Of a stretch of DNA of 64,000 bases, positions 26,794 to 35,325 are shown piece after piece; the first letter of the stretch is position 1, and the number at the start of each line of letters is the position of its first letter. This stretch comes from CBDCZI01 sp965224495. Its GTDB lineage: Bacteria; Bacteroidota; Bacteroidia; Cytophagales; JAAEPT01. The translations under genes were made by a program, and so were the position numbers. The notes under the pieces are model-generated. The model did not search any database and was not told where the DNA came from. It worked only from the letters and a program-made list of their open reading frames with translations. The stretch spans positions 62,001-126,000 of the forward strand of contig CBDCZI010000015.1 in the NCBI GenBank assembly GCA_965224495.1. The letters are read 5' to 3'.

Positions 26794-28186
26794 TTTCTAA
26801 AAGAATCCCATCACCTCCTGTATTACCATAAGCATAATTCCCATCCAATGTATTGGCTGTAGTTGTATTTACATACGAAAACCCATTAAAGGTATTGTTA
26901 TAAGCTCTTGAATTCGTTATAGACGTATTTTCTGAAGACCAAATAGTTGTTCCTGAAAAAGCATTTGCATACGAATCTATATTAGTGATAGACGCATTAT
27001 GAGAACCGTTATAAACAAAAAGTCCATGATTTTTGTTATCATGAAATTTACTATCAGCTATAGATGCTCCTGTTGCGTCATCTCTAACCATAATACCATT
27101 CCAAAAATCTGACGCCTCTACATTTGTAATCACAGCACCTGTCGCTGTTGTCAAACGAATACCATCAATATTTATAGCATTGCTAACAGGTAAGGTGTTT
27201 GTTAAAATGATATTATCTATTTTAACATTATCTGAACTTGGTTGTACCACAATACCTGCTGGTGGTGATTGAGCTCCTCCGTTTAAGTTTTCTCCGACAT
27301 GGATTGTTGAATTTTTTATCTCATTATCATTTCCTTCTACAAAGACACCTTGACCTTTCGCTGTTCCCGAATCTCCAGACGTCATTTTATCCAATACATT
27401 CTTTACACCAATCAATCGAGTTTTATCACGAACAGTAAAATCATGTATATTATTTTCATCTGAGCTAGCGATAACAGTACCTGTTCCGTTAATCGCTCCT
27501 ATAATTAAATCTCCATTAATATTAATTTTAGTTACATCATTTTTATCTCCAATAACATACAGTGACCCCTCTAAAGTACCGTTTGTTCCTGTGTAATAAA
27601 CTTTGTTGTTATTTGCTTTATTTATTGTTGCTGGTACAACCCAAGCATACTGAATATAACCAATATAAAGACCTCCTCCACTTGTAAACGAACAATCTAC
27701 AATCTCATTATAGTCCGAAGCGATGGCTAACGCTCCAATAAACTGAGAAACATTTTTCCAATTTAGCCCTTTTATAATAGTTCGGTGAGCTCCCAAAACA
27801 GGACCTCCTTGTGCTATTGTAGAGTTTGCAGCATCAGCTATATCTAATAATGCTAAAGCCGACCCTGAAGCTCCTGGGTTTTGAATAGTTATATTTTGAC
27901 CAGTACCATCAATCGTTACATCTGGAACTCTTAACGTTACCTCTTCCCAGTGTACTAAATTAATCGTTGTATTATTTAATGACGCATTAAACGTTATTGC
28001 GTGAGGACCTGCTCCAGCAGTATTAACAGACTCAATAGCCCAACGAAAAGTTCCGTTATCACCAACCGAACGACCTAAAGCACCGTCCCAATGCGTAGCA
28101 TCACCTGACACGGTCACTTCTACATTAATCGCCTGCACCTGCCAAACAGCAAGCAATAGCGTAAAATAAATAAATATCTTTTTCAT
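26771..28186 (-). CDS. Giant T9SS surface protein, N-terminal beta-helix part (truncated by frameshift)
   Basis: The 471-aa product begins with a signal peptide (MKKIFIYFTLLLAVWQVQA) and then a CSLREA-like start of a right-handed beta-helix (VGDNGTFRWAIESVN), followed by many N/G-rich turns such as NTLDGNYAYGNTGGDG. It stops abruptly mid-repeat after ENGKGSNH. The next frame (+1) carries on the same repeat pattern from ENGKEVIIKNNT, so this is the front of one protein of about 2740 residues. Without the downstream part it lacks a sorting domain and would be exported to the periplasm only. It follows the PD40/OmpA gene by 41 bp. Confidence 0.87.
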   Translation of the reverse strand: MKKIFIYFTLLLAVWQVQAINVEVTVSGDATHWDGALGRSVGDNGTFRWAIESVNTAGAGPHAITFNASLNNTTINLVHWEEVTLRVPDVTIDGTGQNITIQNPGASGSALALLDIADAANSTIAQGGPVLGAHRTIIKGLNWKNVSQFIGALAIASDYNEIVDCSFTSGGGLYIGYIQYAWVVPATINKANNNKVYYTGTNGTLEGSLYVIGDKNDVTKININGDLIIGAINGTGTVIASSDENNIHDFTVRDKTRLIGVKNVLDKMTSGDSGTAKGQGVFVEGNDNEIKNSTIHVGENLNGGAQSPPAGIVVQPSSDNVKIDNIILTNTLPVSNAINIDGIRLTTATGAVITNVEASDFWNGIMVRDDATGASIADSKFHDNKNHGLFVYNGSHNASITNIDSYANAFSGTTIWSSENTSITNSRAYNNTFNGFSYVNTTTANTLDGNYAYGNTGGDGILLENGKGSNH

Positions 28187-28227
28187 AATTAGAGGGTTAT
28201 TTACAAAATTCTTTATTCGTTAGTTAA

Positions 28228-30144
28228 TTATTTTTTCTTCGTTTTTCTTACTTTTTTCACTTCCAACAATTTCAGTACCACACGACGGTTAGCTAAATGT
28301 TGTTCGTCCGAACATCTTACACCATCGGTACATCCGTTTGTTATTTCCGATTCTCCGTAACCTTTTGCTACCAATCGACTCGCTTTGATTCCACGTTTTG
28401 CCAAATATTTCACGATAGACTCAGACCTTCCTTCCGAAAGTTTTTGGTTATAAGCATCTCTCCCCCTTGCATCGGTATGTCCACCAATTTCTGCTTTTAA
28501 AATAATTTTGTATTCTTCTAAGACTTCAACCAACTCATTTAAAGACTCATTTGACCTTGGGTCAAGCTCCACCGAGTTATATTTGAAATAAATATTTGGC
28601 AAATCAAACGTTACTGACTCCATAATTGGTTTCAAGCGAACAGTAATCACACTGTCTTTCACCGTTTTCAATTCCGTCAAATCCAAATCTTCTATCGTTT
28701 GTGCAATGTAATATTCTCCCGAACCTACTCTAATATCATAAGCCGAACCACCTGGCAAGCTCACCTCTATTCGTTTCGTCAATGTATCTGAGTCAGCCGT
28801 CAAAAATGGTGTATTCTTTTTCGGTAACTTATATACTATAGATGAAGTCGTGCTAATTGTATCACCAGTTTCAGCATCTATCGCTACAATCATCAAATCC
28901 AAACGTGGTTTTTGTTTGATATAAAACTTCAACGTATCTTCCTTACGTGTATCCAATGTTGTCAAATCAATCACTGAATCCAGTGTCACATAACCTTCTT
29001 TAGATAATTCTAAGTTATAAACAGCTTTCCCTTCCAATTTCACATCAAACGAAGTCGAATCTGTCGCCACACCCGAATAAATTTTCTTCACCGATGGTTT
29101 TGTCATTTTAACCAACACCTTGGCATCAATTCTTTTTCTTGTATAAAAATCATACACTTCTCCGTGCACATACATTGCAGGATGAGCCGTCATTTTTATT
29201 CTCACCAAATCCGAATGCTCCAAACCATCTTTCCCCTTAAAGTGGTGCGACAAATAACTATAATCCCCTTTAACAGGAATCGAAAAGTAAAACTCATCAT
29301 CCACCGTATTCCAAGGCGCACCCATATTCACAGGTTTCGACCAGTTCGTCCACGTACTATCCAAACGCGTAGTTTTATAAATATCAAAACCACCCAAACC
29401 TTTCAAACCGTTCGAGCTATAATAAAGCGTCAAACCATCAGGCGACATGAAAGCAGTTGCTTCAGCCTTTGCCGTATTCAACTTTGCCCCCATATTCAAT
29501 GGCTTCGACCATTTATCTTTTTCATTTTTAAACGACACATACAAATCTTGCCCACCGTAAGAATCTTTTCCGTGAATAGCCAAAACCATCGTCTTCATAT
29601 CATTACATAGATAAAAAGAACAAGTCGAATCGTTGCGGTAGCCTTTTATTTTAATTTTTTCAGGAAACCCCCATTTTTTCTTTTTCGCATCGTATTGAGA
29701 AAATGACACCCCATTTTTAGAAAGTCCATTTTTCATATAGACATTATGTAACAACAATGTTTTTCCATCAGGCGAAATACTATGCACCGAATTATCGCCA
29801 TAATTATTTAATGGAAACTTCAAATGCTCCGCCTCTTGCCACGAGCTATCCGCTTCGTTATAATGAGAAACCCAAATATCTCTAGTATGTGAATAATTTT
29901 TTGGGTGATTTACTCTGAAAAAATAAAGTGATTTTCCGTCAGGCGAGATACGAGGTCCCGATTCAATATGTCTTGAATTAATTTTATTCCCCAGATTCTC
30001 AACCTTATAGATATTATCTTCGTTATCTACAATAGTCGTATCGTGGTCGTAAATATGAGCACCTACTTTTTTATCGTGTCGCTTTTGCGCATAGGTCGCC
30101 ATAGCTAAAAATGAGAGTACTACAGCAAATACAAAGTTTTTCAT
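28228..30144 (-). CDS. PD40 beta-propeller / OmpA-domain envelope protein
   Basis: OmpA-domain proteins with PD40 propellers anchor outer-membrane complexes to peptidoglycan; in T9SS loci such proteins (PorE/RemC-like) accompany type B substrates. The 638-aa product has a signal peptide (ending ATYAQ), PD40 repeats with ISPDGKSLYFF, ISPDGKTLLL and MSPDGLTLYYSSNG (about residues 65-310), a carboxypeptidase-regulatory-like beta domain (about 325-500), and a C-terminal OmpA domain (FKYNSVELDPRS, GHTDARGRDAYNQKLSEGR, RLVAKGYGES). The usual N-terminal TPR block of PorE is absent. It is first in the operon that goes on to the adhesin and PorP/SprF genes. Confidence 0.9.
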   Translation of the reverse strand: MKNFVFAVVLSFLAMATYAQKRHDKKVGAHIYDHDTTIVDNEDNIYKVENLGNKINSRHIESGPRISPDGKSLYFFRVNHPKNYSHTRDIWVSHYNEADSSWQEAEHLKFPLNNYGDNSVHSISPDGKTLLLHNVYMKNGLSKNGVSFSQYDAKKKKWGFPEKIKIKGYRNDSTCSFYLCNDMKTMVLAIHGKDSYGGQDLYVSFKNEKDKWSKPLNMGAKLNTAKAEATAFMSPDGLTLYYSSNGLKGLGGFDIYKTTRLDSTWTNWSKPVNMGAPWNTVDDEFYFSIPVKGDYSYLSHHFKGKDGLEHSDLVRIKMTAHPAMYVHGEVYDFYTRKRIDAKVLVKMTKPSVKKIYSGVATDSTSFDVKLEGKAVYNLELSKEGYVTLDSVIDLTTLDTRKEDTLKFYIKQKPRLDLMIVAIDAETGDTISTTSSIVYKLPKKNTPFLTADSDTLTKRIEVSLPGGSAYDIRVGSGEYYIAQTIEDLDLTELKTVKDSVITVRLKPIMESVTFDLPNIYFKYNSVELDPRSNESLNELVEVLEEYKIILKAEIGGHTDARGRDAYNQKLSEGRSESIVKYLAKRGIKASRLVAKGYGESEITNGCTDGVRCSDEQHLANRRVVLKLLEVKKVRKTKKK

Positions 30145-30596
30145 AGAATTGTTTATTCAGTATTAAAGATAAATATAGTAAAGAAAATCAAATTACACAA
30201 AACACTTAGGTGATTCCTTCGTAGTTAATCTTATGGCTCTTTGCTTATTACACCTCAAAAAAGGCACTCATCTACTCACTTATCATCGAATACACTACTT
30301 ACAAACACTTTTCAATACATTTGTAAGACGTTATTTCTTTTATCCCTTACTAATCCTTTAAAAAAGGAAAAAGTAACCCTTTAAATAGAAAAATAATTAT
30401 TAGGGCGTGGTCTTTTCTACAAATTCGACGCTCCACTAAAAAGTACAGACGTTGCACCGCAACGTCTCCAAAAGAAAAATTCATAACCAATAGCATTACA
30501 CCGCAACGTCTCCAAAAGAAAAACGTAAAACTTATTACCAATAGCGTTGCAATTTATATTTTTTTAGCTATTTTTGTGCTGATAAATATTTTCAAC
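30145..30596. other. Intergenic stretch with dispersed repeats
   Basis: No convincing gene is present in the first 450 bp. The part before about 30440 is A/T-rich with no structure I can name. From about 30446 on, the sequence consists of the palindromic repeat listed separately and a second partial unit. A minus-strand frame of 63 codons across it encodes no plausible protein. Confidence 0.6.
30446..30540. repeat. Dispersed palindromic repeat, copy B, with a duplicated half unit
   Basis: 30446-30468 is the inverted copy of the palindrome found inside the alpha-2-macroglobulin gene. It is followed by a direct duplication: the block CACCGCAACGTCTCCAAAAG starts at 30455 and again at 30499, and each copy ends in ACCAATAGC-T-TT/GC-like sequence (30488-30498 and 30537-30550). 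The second copy is thus a half palindrome with the same right flank. Confidence 0.75.
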
Positions 30597-30740
30597 ATGG
30601 GAGTTACAAGATTAGAAAGAAAAGGAAGAGTTAATAAAGCGAGAGCAAAAAACAGAAAAGCTGTTATCAAACAACTTTGTGCTACGCCAGTTATTAAGAA
30701 AGTTGATATTGAAGAATTGAAAGCTTCTTTCACAAAATAA
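30597..30740 (+). CDS. Tiny conserved-looking basic protein, function unknown
   Basis: A 47-codon gene starts at ATG 30597 (MGVTRLERKGRVNKARAKNR) and ends at 30740, followed at once by a textbook terminator. The product is highly basic in its first half (Arg/Lys about every third residue) and ends PVIKKVDIEELKASFTK. From memory, similar small MGVTRL-K-RK proteins occur across Bacteroidota with no assigned function; the composition suggests RNA or ribosome binding. It stands alone between the repeat region and the helicase. Confidence 0.7.
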   Translation: MGVTRLERKGRVNKARAKNRKAVIKQLCATPVIKKVDIEELKASFTK

Positions 30741-30769
30741 AAAAAAGGGATTTTAAATCCCTTTTTTTT
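30741..30769 (+). terminator. Rho-independent terminator of the tiny basic protein gene
   Basis: AAAAAAGGGATTT is followed after two bases by AAATCCCTTTTTTT, giving a perfect stem with a T-tract directly behind the stop codon. The A/T symmetry would allow function in both directions. Confidence 0.85.
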
Positions 30770-30788
30770 ATGCCTTTACTTTTATAAC

Positions 30789-30895
30789 AAAGTACACAAG
30801 TCAACAACTTGCATACCCTGTACTGTTTATTTTTCTCCTCACTTAGTTTTTATCTCGTGAGGTACAGCAACACGTTAGTAATTAGCTAACAAATT
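30789..30895 (-). pseudogene. Decayed copy of the 3' end of the downstream DEAD-box helicase gene
   Basis: The stretch around TTTAGTTTTTATCTCGTGAGG (two parts, 30843-30863) followed by ACAG..A and CGTTAGTAATTA matches the last coding bases of the helicase gene at 31044-31105, and ACACAAGTCAAC (30793-30804) matches its terminator at 31000-31011. The copy is in the same orientation about 200 bp away and has lost its frame. It looks like the remnant of a tandem duplication or a former second helicase gene. Confidence 0.7.
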
Positions 30896-30994
30896 CTCAT
30901 TTTCACAACCAAATCAAGACACAATCAATTTCCCTACTTTTCAAGGAGGGGTTAGGGGTGATTTTAGCAGGTTAAATTTGTAAGTACCCAAACA

Positions 30995-31025
30995 AAAGCA
31001 CACAAGTCAACGACCTGTGTGCTTT
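30995..31025 (-). terminator. Terminator of the second DEAD-box helicase gene
   Basis: AAAGCACACA (30995-31004) pairs with TGTGTGCTTT (31016-31025), with an additional inner GTC/GAC pairing, just after the helicase stop codon. The decayed copy at 30789-30895 carries a degenerate version (AGTACA...TGTACT). Confidence 0.75.
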
Positions 31026-31032
31026 GTATTAT

Positions 31033-32358
31033 CTATTTTTTACCTCTTTTAGTTTTTATCTCGTGAGGAACAGTACCCAGTAACTCGTTAGTAATTAACC
31101 TATCTAACAATTCTTCTTTAGAGAAGTTACTCAAAATACTTTGCACCTTTTTACGTGTACCCAAGTCACTCACCTGAGGTTTTACTTTTGCAATTCTTCT
31201 TGCCCAAGTCACCACATTATTCGCAATCAAATCATATTCAGAAGGCTTTTCTAACCTTTCGATATCCAATGCCAATTCTTCTTCTATCTCTTTAAAATAT
31301 TCCAACTCCTCCTTAAACAGGATAGTCAATGAAGTACCATCATTCCCTGCACGTCCCGTACGCCCACTTCTGTGCGTATAAAACTCTGCCGAATCTGCAA
31401 ATTGGTAATTCACTACAAACGAAATATCTTTAATATCTATACCTCTTGCCACTACGTCCGAAGCGACCAACAAACGGATATGCCCTTCACGAAATTGCTT
31501 CATTACTTTATCTCGCAAACCTTGTGGTAAATCACCGTGAACAGCCCCTGCCGAAAAACGGTTAACAGCCATTTGTTTATGCAATTTATTCACCCCTGCC
31601 TTCGTTCTGCAAAACAAAATACCTCGCTCTCCTTCGTGTTCATTCAAAAAATGAGTCAACGTTTCTAATTTGTCTATCGGGTCAACAACTATATATTGAT
31701 GCGTAATATGTCCCTTTACCTCTTCCGAATCCTTTATTTTCACTTGCTCATACCCTTTTTTCAAATGGTCGTGCACCAAAGATTTGATAGAAGTAGGCAT
31801 AGTTGCCGAAAACAACCAAGTCGAACGGTTTGCTTTTGTACGTTTTAAAATTTGAACAATCGCATCTTTAAAACCCTTACTCAGCATTTCATCTGCCTCG
31901 TCCAACACTACATATTGCACCTCTGACAAGTCAATAGCATTTCTTTCCAACAAATCAGAAATACGCCCAGGTGTAGCCACTACAATATCAGTAGGTCTGT
32001 TCATCGCCTTAATATTCGACTTTAAAGAGCTTCCTCCCAAAATACGTTCGACACAGATGTTCTCCATTCCTTCAGCATAAGAAATCAAACTATCAGCAAT
32101 TTGTTGTCCCAACTCTCTTGTAGGCACCATCACTAAAGCTTGCGGTAATACATTCCCACCTTTTATCTTTTCTAACAAAGGAATACCAAAAGCAACCGTT
32201 TTTCCTGTTCCTGTATGTGCCTGACCAATCAAATCGGTATCTTTTTTTAACAAAAGAGGTATCGCTTTTTCTTGTATTTCTGTTGGATGCGTAATATTTA
32301 ACTCTTCCAATCGCTGAACTAATGGGCTAGAAACCCCTAACATTGTAAAATCTGCCAA
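31033..32358 (-). CDS. DEAD-box ATP-dependent RNA helicase (DeaD/CshA-like)
   Basis: A 441-aa RNA helicase. Motifs in order: HPTEIQEKAI (Q motif), AHTGTGKT (Walker A, about 46-53), VPTRELG, TPGRISD, DEAD (VLDEADEML, about 150), SATMP, ARGIDI and HRSGRTGR. The C-terminal part after about residue 370 is short and lacks a long basic tail, unlike the helicase at 14379-15722, so the two are not recent duplicates. The 3' end has a partial, degenerate second copy just downstream. A TATCTTTG -7 box on the minus strand lies at 32402-32409, 44 nt upstream. Confidence 0.93.
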   Translation of the reverse strand: MADFTMLGVSSPLVQRLEELNITHPTEIQEKAIPLLLKKDTDLIGQAHTGTGKTVAFGIPLLEKIKGGNVLPQALVMVPTRELGQQIADSLISYAEGMENICVERILGGSSLKSNIKAMNRPTDIVVATPGRISDLLERNAIDLSEVQYVVLDEADEMLSKGFKDAIVQILKRTKANRSTWLFSATMPTSIKSLVHDHLKKGYEQVKIKDSEEVKGHITHQYIVVDPIDKLETLTHFLNEHEGERGILFCRTKAGVNKLHKQMAVNRFSAGAVHGDLPQGLRDKVMKQFREGHIRLLVASDVVARGIDIKDISFVVNYQFADSAEFYTHRSGRTGRAGNDGTSLTILFKEELEYFKEIEEELALDIERLEKPSEYDLIANNVVTWARRIAKVKPQVSDLGTRKKVQSILSNFSKEELLDRLITNELLGTVPHEIKTKRGKK

Positions 32359-32401
32359 AATAATCTTATTTTAAAGATACCTTTATTGAATATAATAATA
32401 A

Positions 32402-32409
32402 CAAAGATA
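32402..32409 (-). promoter_or_regulatory. Candidate -7 promoter box for the DEAD-box helicase
   Basis: Read on the minus strand the sequence is TATCTTTG, matching TAnnTTTG, 44 nt upstream of the start codon. A matching TTTG at the usual distance is not obvious. Confidence 0.4.
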
Positions 32410-32505
32410 ACTATTAATACACATACCCTTGTCTTCCTATTCAATTTCTTCTTTTTTAGCACAGTATTTGATTAACTTAATAAAGTTACCCATCTTAGTA
32501 GTCTT

Positions 32506-33549
32506 ATGAAATACACAAACACCAAAAATATCTTTTTAGTAGCTTTATTGTCCTTGCTATCTACTTTCGCTTTTTCACAAACTCGGATCAAAGCCGTTGG
32601 CGACGTGATGATGGGTTCTTATACTCCTAGAACAATTATCCCTTCCAACAATGGGCAAGTTTTTGTTGATTCTATCGCTCGTCATTTAGACAGTGCAGAT
32701 ATTACTTTTGGAAATGTAGAAGGCGTATTTGTAACCAAAAAATTAGCCCCAAGAAAATGCAGTGACGCATCCCGCAAAGCAAAGCGGTGTTATGAATTCG
32801 GTATGCCATTCGCTTTATCAAACACACTCAAAAACCTTAATTTTGACCTTGTATCCTTAGATAATAACCACGTATCAGACTACGGGCAAGCAGGAATAGA
32901 CTTTACTAAAAAGAAATTAGACGGACTGAACGTAAAATATGGAGGGAAGAAAAAACCTGTTATTTTCACAAGAAACAATACCAAATTTGCTCTTATTGCT
33001 TTTGGAACTTCAGGTGTTTCTTGGAAAGTTTCTGACGTAAGAAACGCAAAGAAAGTAATAGCAAAATACGATACATTGGTTGACGTAGTTATTGTTTCTT
33101 TTCACGGAGGAGCAGAAGGATTTAAAGCACAACATACTTACAACAAAACAGAAACTTATTACGGAGAAAACAGAGGAAACGTCATTGCATTTAGTCACAC
33201 GGCTATTGACGCAGGTGCAGACTTAATCATCGGGCACGGACCACACGTGTTGAGAGGGTTAGAATTGTACAAAAACAAATTAGTTTGTTACTCATTGGGT
33301 AATTTCTTAACACACGGAAATGTAAGTTTATCGGGAATAAAGGGCATTGGAGCAATTATGGATATCGAAATAGATAACCAAACAGGCGATTTTATTTCAG
33401 GGAAAATTATTCCTACCAAACAACGTGCACCAGGAATACCTTACCTTGATAAAAACAAAGAAGCAATTACTATCCTTCAAAAATTATCAAAAGAAGATTT
33501 TCCTCAATCTAAGTTACGCATCAGTAACGACGGTTCACTTATTAAATAA
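32506..33549 (+). CDS. CapA-family (PGA_cap) metallophosphatase-like secreted protein
   Basis: The family includes CapA of poly-gamma-glutamate capsule synthesis but most members have no proven role. The 347-aa product has a signal peptide (cleaved near AFSQ, residue 25) and the typical blocks KAVGDVMMG, TFGNVEGVF, SLDNNHVSDYGQAGI, VSFHGGAEG and IGHGPHVLRGLELYKNKLV, with the His/Asp/Asn residues expected for a metallophosphoesterase-like site. No capB/capC genes lie near, so capsule synthesis is unlikely; a cell-envelope role is a guess. The MerR gene follows 8 bp downstream. Confidence 0.85.
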   Translation: MKYTNTKNIFLVALLSLLSTFAFSQTRIKAVGDVMMGSYTPRTIIPSNNGQVFVDSIARHLDSADITFGNVEGVFVTKKLAPRKCSDASRKAKRCYEFGMPFALSNTLKNLNFDLVSLDNNHVSDYGQAGIDFTKKKLDGLNVKYGGKKKPVIFTRNNTKFALIAFGTSGVSWKVSDVRNAKKVIAKYDTLVDVVIVSFHGGAEGFKAQHTYNKTETYYGENRGNVIAFSHTAIDAGADLIIGHGPHVLRGLELYKNKLVCYSLGNFLTHGNVSLSGIKGIGAIMDIEIDNQTGDFISGKIIPTKQRAPGIPYLDKNKEAITILQKLSKEDFPQSKLRISNDGSLIK

Positions 33550-33557
33550 CCCTACTC

Positions 33558-33893
33558 TTGGAAGACTTAAATTTACCGCCCGAAAAACTTTACCACTCAA
33601 TTAGCGAAGTTGCAACTATATTCAACGTTGCCTCTTCCCTACTTAGGTATTGGGAAAATGAATTCCCGTCGATAAGCCCTAAGAAAAGTAGCAAAGGCGA
33701 CAGAAAATACACAAAAGAGGATATTAAATCCATCCAATTGGTTTACCATCTCGTAAAAGAACGAGGATATAAACTCAAATCTGCCCAGCAAGTCATCAAA
33801 GACAAGAAAAAGGAAACGGAGAATCAAATGGAAATGATTCATTCGTTGGAAAATGTAAAATCTTTTTTGACTGATTTAAAAAAGAAACTCTAA
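33558..33893 (+). CDS. MerR-family transcriptional regulator
   Basis: A 111-aa DNA-binding protein with the MerR winged helix near its start (HSISEVATIFNVASSLLRYWE, two helices at about 13-34; quoted as separate halves HSISEVATIF and NVASSLLRYWE), the wing GDRKYTKEDI, and a C-terminal helix that would form the dimer coiled coil. It has no effector domain or cysteines, as usual for the short MerR homologues of Flavobacteriia. Start codon is probably TTG at 33558, since no ATG lies in frame before the HTH. It lies between the capA-like gene (8 bp) and dprA (10 bp), so the three are likely one transcript. Confidence 0.87.
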   Translation: MEDLNLPPEKLYHSISEVATIFNVASSLLRYWENEFPSISPKKSSKGDRKYTKEDIKSIQLVYHLVKERGYKLKSAQQVIKDKKKETENQMEMIHSLENVKSFLTDLKKKL

Positions 33894-33903
33894 ATTTCAT
33901 TGA

Positions 33904-35000
33904 ATGGAACTACTTTATGAAGTCGCTTTATTTTTAGTTCCTCGCATTGGTAATGTCAATTACAAAGTTTTAATCAAGCATTGTGGTGATGCCGAGCAGG
34001 TATTTAAGATGCCAAAAGGAAAACTCAAACGCATTCAAGGAATTGGAGAAAAAACAGCTTCTTCTATTCAAGATAAAAACACTTTTGAAAAAGCAACAGA
34101 AATCATCGCTCAAGCAGAAAAGGAAGGTTGTAAAATACTTTACTTTCTCCACGATGATTTCCCTCACCGCTTACGTAAACACGCTGACTCACCCGTTTTA
34201 CTCTTTTATAAAGGCACTGCAGACCTTAACCCAAAAAGAGCAATAAGCATCGTTGGAACAAGAGAAATCACAGATAACGGGGTAAAAACTGTCCGCCATA
34301 TCGTGAAAGATTTACTACCTTTTGGTGTACAAATCATTAGTGGATTGGCTTACGGTGTCGATTACAACGCCCACCAACAAGCAGTAGAAAACGAGATAGA
34401 AACCATCGGAGTAATGGGGAGTGGTATCAATATTATTTACCAAAAACACATACCAAATTAGCTTCTAAAATGACAGAAAATGGTGGCATTCTTACTGAAC
34501 AGTTATTTGACACCCAACCCAACGGACCTAACTTTCCTGCACGAAACCGAATTATCGCAGGTATGTCTGATGCGATAATTGTCGTTGAAGCGGCGACAAA
34601 AGGAGGAGCATTAATCACTGCTCGTATTGGTAACTCGTACAACATCGAGGTACTTGCTTGCCCAGGAAGAATCACCGACCCTTACAACACAGGCTGTAAT
34701 CTATTGATAGAAAACCACGAAGCACATATTTACAATTCTATTCAATCACTGATTAAATTATTGAATTGGGATGATGAGGATATTAAAGTACAGAAAAGAA
34801 AGAAACTTGAACTTACCAATTTCTCCGAGCAGGAGCAACAACTCCTTTCTGCTATCCAAGAACACGAAGCGCTAACCAAAGATTTACTGGTTAAACACAC
34901 CGAGTTAAAACATCACGAGTTACCTGCTATTTTACTAAAACTAGAGATGGAAGACGTGATTATGACCAAAACAGGTGGACTGTACGCTCTAAAAGACTAA
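33904..35000 (+). pseudogene. dprA: DNA processing protein DprA, interrupted by a one-base frameshift
   Basis: DprA loads RecA onto incoming single-stranded DNA in natural transformation. The first part (33904-34461, 185 aa) has a HhH segment (RIQGIGEKTASSIQ) and the Rossmann-like motif SIVGTREITDNG, then VMGSGINIIY, and stops. The second frame (to 35000) continues with KLASKMTENGGILTEQ, FPARNRIIAGMSDAIIVVEA, KGGALITA and a C-terminal winged-helix domain ending GGLYALKD. Adding one A to the A5 run at 34442-34446 would give YQKTHTKLASKM, which fits the YPxEHxxLA family pattern exactly. So the gene is either freshly inactivated, phase-variable or mis-sequenced. It ends in a terminator before tRNA-Thr. 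Confidence 0.9.
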
Positions 35001-35011
35001 AAAATGAGCAT

Positions 35012-35042
35012 AAAAAAAGCCCAGATAAATCTGAGCTTTTTT
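35012..35042 (+). terminator. Terminator downstream of dprA
   Basis: AAAAAAGC-CC-AGAT / ATCT-GA-GCTTTTTT forms a hairpin with one internal mismatch pair and a T-tract, 12 bp after the dprA stop. It abuts the tRNA-Thr 3' end on the opposite strand and may serve both. Confidence 0.75.
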
Positions 35043-35043
35043 G

Positions 35044-35116
<73 letters not shown>

Positions 35117-35311
35117 GATTGCCTTAATGCGATACAAAGGTAATTTTTATTTGTGAATAAACAAGTACTTAAGTATGAAATTATCACTCTTTTTTTGCCT
35201 AAAAAGATAAAAAACACACAATCAAACATTTACAAACGCTCAGTAACAAATCCCTCACTCATTCATCTATATAAGTTCAACTAATTCGCCGAGCAATTCA
35301 AACAAATAGTT

Positions 35312-35319
35312 TATATTTG
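35312..35319 (+). promoter_or_regulatory. Candidate -7 promoter box, very close to a start codon
   Basis: TATATTTG matches the Bacteroidota TAnnTTTG element and ends 6 nt before the ATG at 35326, so transcription would begin at or next to the start codon, giving a leaderless or nearly leaderless mRNA. No clear TTTG partner upstream, so tentative. Confidence 0.45.
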
Positions 35320-35325
35320 TAAGCA

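Noticed and set aside
30350..30541. Minus-strand open frame of 63 codons
   Set aside because: It consists of translated palindromic repeat sequence and has no recognisable start context or domain.
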